A DNA stretch of 64,000 nucleotides, from the NCBI RefSeq assembly GCF_902497855.1, contig NZ_CABVHU010000006.1:186001-250000 (forward strand), given 5' to 3'. This DNA is from Pseudomonas fluorescens. Lineage in GTDB: Bacteria; Pseudomonadota; Gammaproteobacteria; Pseudomonadales; Pseudomonadaceae. How positions within the stretch are numbered: the stretch's first letter is position 1; each line of letters opens with the position of its first letter. The notes under the pieces were generated by a model, which was not told the origin of the DNA, made no database searches, and saw only the letters and a program-made list of their open reading frames with translations. The position numbers were made by a program, and so were the translations under genes. This document shows, piece after piece, positions 62,916 through 64,000 of this stretch.

Positions 62916-64000
62916 ATACCAGAAGTGAAGGTATGAAAACGCCTGGTGCCTACGGCAGTGTTTTGAAGAAACCTGACTGCCTGTTCATCGGTGGTCAGTG
63001 GGTGTCGCCTCGCTCCGGCCATATTGCGTCACTGGTTTCGCCCATTGACGGAAATGTGTTTTCGCACGTAGCGCACGCAGGTCCCTCCGACGTTGAGGCA
63101 GCGGTCAAGGCCGCCAGGTATGCGTTCGATAAAGGACCTTGGCCTAGAATGTCACCCGCCGAACGCGCACCCTATCTCGCGCGCTTGAGCCAGGAAATTT
63201 CCGCGCGGGCGGACATCATGGCGGGGCTGCAAGCTGCGGAAATGGGAGCGCTTTATCACATGGCGTTGCCGGCGATTCCATTTTTCGCTGGCGCATTTGA
63301 TTTCTATGCGGATCTGGCCACAAAGTTCCAGTTTGTAGAAACGCATCAGCCTGCAATGGGAGGCGTCGGCTATCTGGTGCACGAACCGGTTGGCGTGTGT
63401 GCGGCGATCGTTCCGTGGAATGGCCCGCTGATGCTGGCGGCTTGGAAATTGGCGCCCGCATTGCTCGCAGGCTGTACGGTAATACTCAAAGCTTCCCCTG
63501 AGGCCCCGTCGACATTGATTGCACTGGCGCAAGCGGTGGAAGCGGCTGATTTTCCGCCGGGCGTGGTTAATGTAATCACCGCAGATCGGGAGGTATCAGA
63601 ACTTCTGGTGCGTCATCCCGATGTCGATAAAGTCAGCTTTACCGGCTCAACGGCAGCAGGTCGGAAGATTGGAGCAATCTGCGCTGATCGCCTGGCGCGT
63701 TGCACGCTTGAACTGGGTGGTAAATCACCGGCCATTCTGGCCGATGACTACGACATCGAGAAGTTTGCGCACCAGGTCGCACCTGCCGCGACACTTATGT
63801 CTGGCCAGATCTGCGCTGCCCTGACCCGGATCATTGTTCCCCGGAACAAACAGGATGCTGTGCTCGAGGCGCTTTCTGCGCGTTTGAGCGCCGTCAAGGT
63901 CGGCAATCCCTTCGACCCTTCCACGGGAATGGGGCCGTTGGCATCCGCCACGCAAAAGGCCCGCGTTGCCGATTACATTGCCAAGGGGGTGAGCGAAGGG
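62912..64000 (+). CDS. Aldehyde dehydrogenase (third), 3' end outside window
   Basis: At least 363 aa; open to the window end, so truncated there. Catalytic Cys301 in LMSGQICAALTR and Glu267 in TLELGGKSPAI, FTGSTAAGRK cofactor loop. Has a 20-residue N-terminal extension compared with the other two. Translationally coupled to the GMC gene by ATGA, supporting alcohol-to-acid oxidation by the pair. Confidence 0.88.
   Translation, partial: MNTRSEGMKTPGAYGSVLKKPDCLFIGGQWVSPRSGHIASLVSPIDGNVFSHVAHAGPSDVEAAVKAARYAFDKGPWPRMSPAERAPYLARLSQEISARADIMAGLQAAEMGALYHMALPAIPFFAGAFDFYADLATKFQFVETHQPAMGGVGYLVHEPVGVCAAIVPWNGPLMLAAWKLAPALLAGCTVILKASPEAPSTLIALAQAVEAADFPPGVVNVITADREVSELLVRHPDVDKVSFTGSTAAGRKIGAICADRLARCTLELGGKSPAILADDYDIEKFAHQVAPAATLMSGQICAALTRIIVPRNKQDAVLEALSARLSAVKVGNPFDPSTGMGPLASATQKARVADYIAKGVSEG

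Overview
The window reads as part of a Pseudomonas (gammaproteobacterial) chromosome carrying an integrative and conjugative element (ICE) of the PFGI-1 / PAPI-1 / ICEclc class. The evidence is a nearly complete set of 'PFL_46xx/47xx' conjugation genes in conserved order, a MobH relaxase, a TraD coupling ATPase, a VirB4-like TraC ATPase, TopB, SSB, ParA, ParB and AlpA. No integrase, tRNA or attachment site is visible, so both ICE ends lie outside the recognisable part of the window. Family names are from memory of conserved motifs; no search was run.

Layout. (1) 1-5.4 kb: cargo with a defence flavour, a UvrD-like helicase cut by the window start, facing a 1275-aa STAND NTPase with an N-terminal Cap4-like nuclease domain. 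(2) 5.7-10.3 kb: relaxase traI, a small conserved ORF, an ArdC-type antirestriction gene with its partner, and a DUF3742 gene. (3) 10.3-29.6 kb: the mating-pair formation and coupling genes in tightly overlapping minus-strand operons, broken by an XRE regulator, a small plus-strand gene resembling QslA and a plus-strand YniB-like membrane gene. (4) 29.7-35.6 kb: accessory ICE genes and a radC gene split exactly by a 3.6-kb recombinase-in-trio (RIT) element with 68-bp perfect terminal inverted repeats and 7-bp direct repeats. (5) 35.6-46.5 kb: DNA maintenance module with DUF3577, topB, ssb, DUF3158, PFL_4669, STY4528, DUF2857, parB, a small gene, parA and alpA. (6) 46.7-64 kb: two divergent catabolic operons. 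The minus-strand operon holds two SDRs, an MFS transporter, an enoyl-CoA hydratase-like protein, a SnoaL-like protein and a cysteine hydrolase. The plus-strand operon holds an aldo/keto reductase, three aldehyde dehydrogenases, an SMP-30 lactonase, two flavin monooxygenases and a GMC oxidoreductase. The substrate cannot be read from the sequence.

How it fits together. TraI would nick and lead the transferred strand, TraD would couple it to the type IV secretion system encoded by region 3, ArdC, SSB and TopB would protect and process the incoming DNA, and ParA/ParB/AlpA would govern maintenance and activation. Regions 1 and 6 look like payload: phage defence and catabolism.

Most notable non-coding signals: two copies of a ~145-bp structured intergenic element (9573-9717 and 35844-35988), one upstream of the ardC operon and one upstream of the DUF3577 gene near topB/ssb; hairpins that bury the Shine-Dalgarno of pilL and topB; tandem palindromes upstream of alpA; and a palindromic operator pair between the two catabolic operons.
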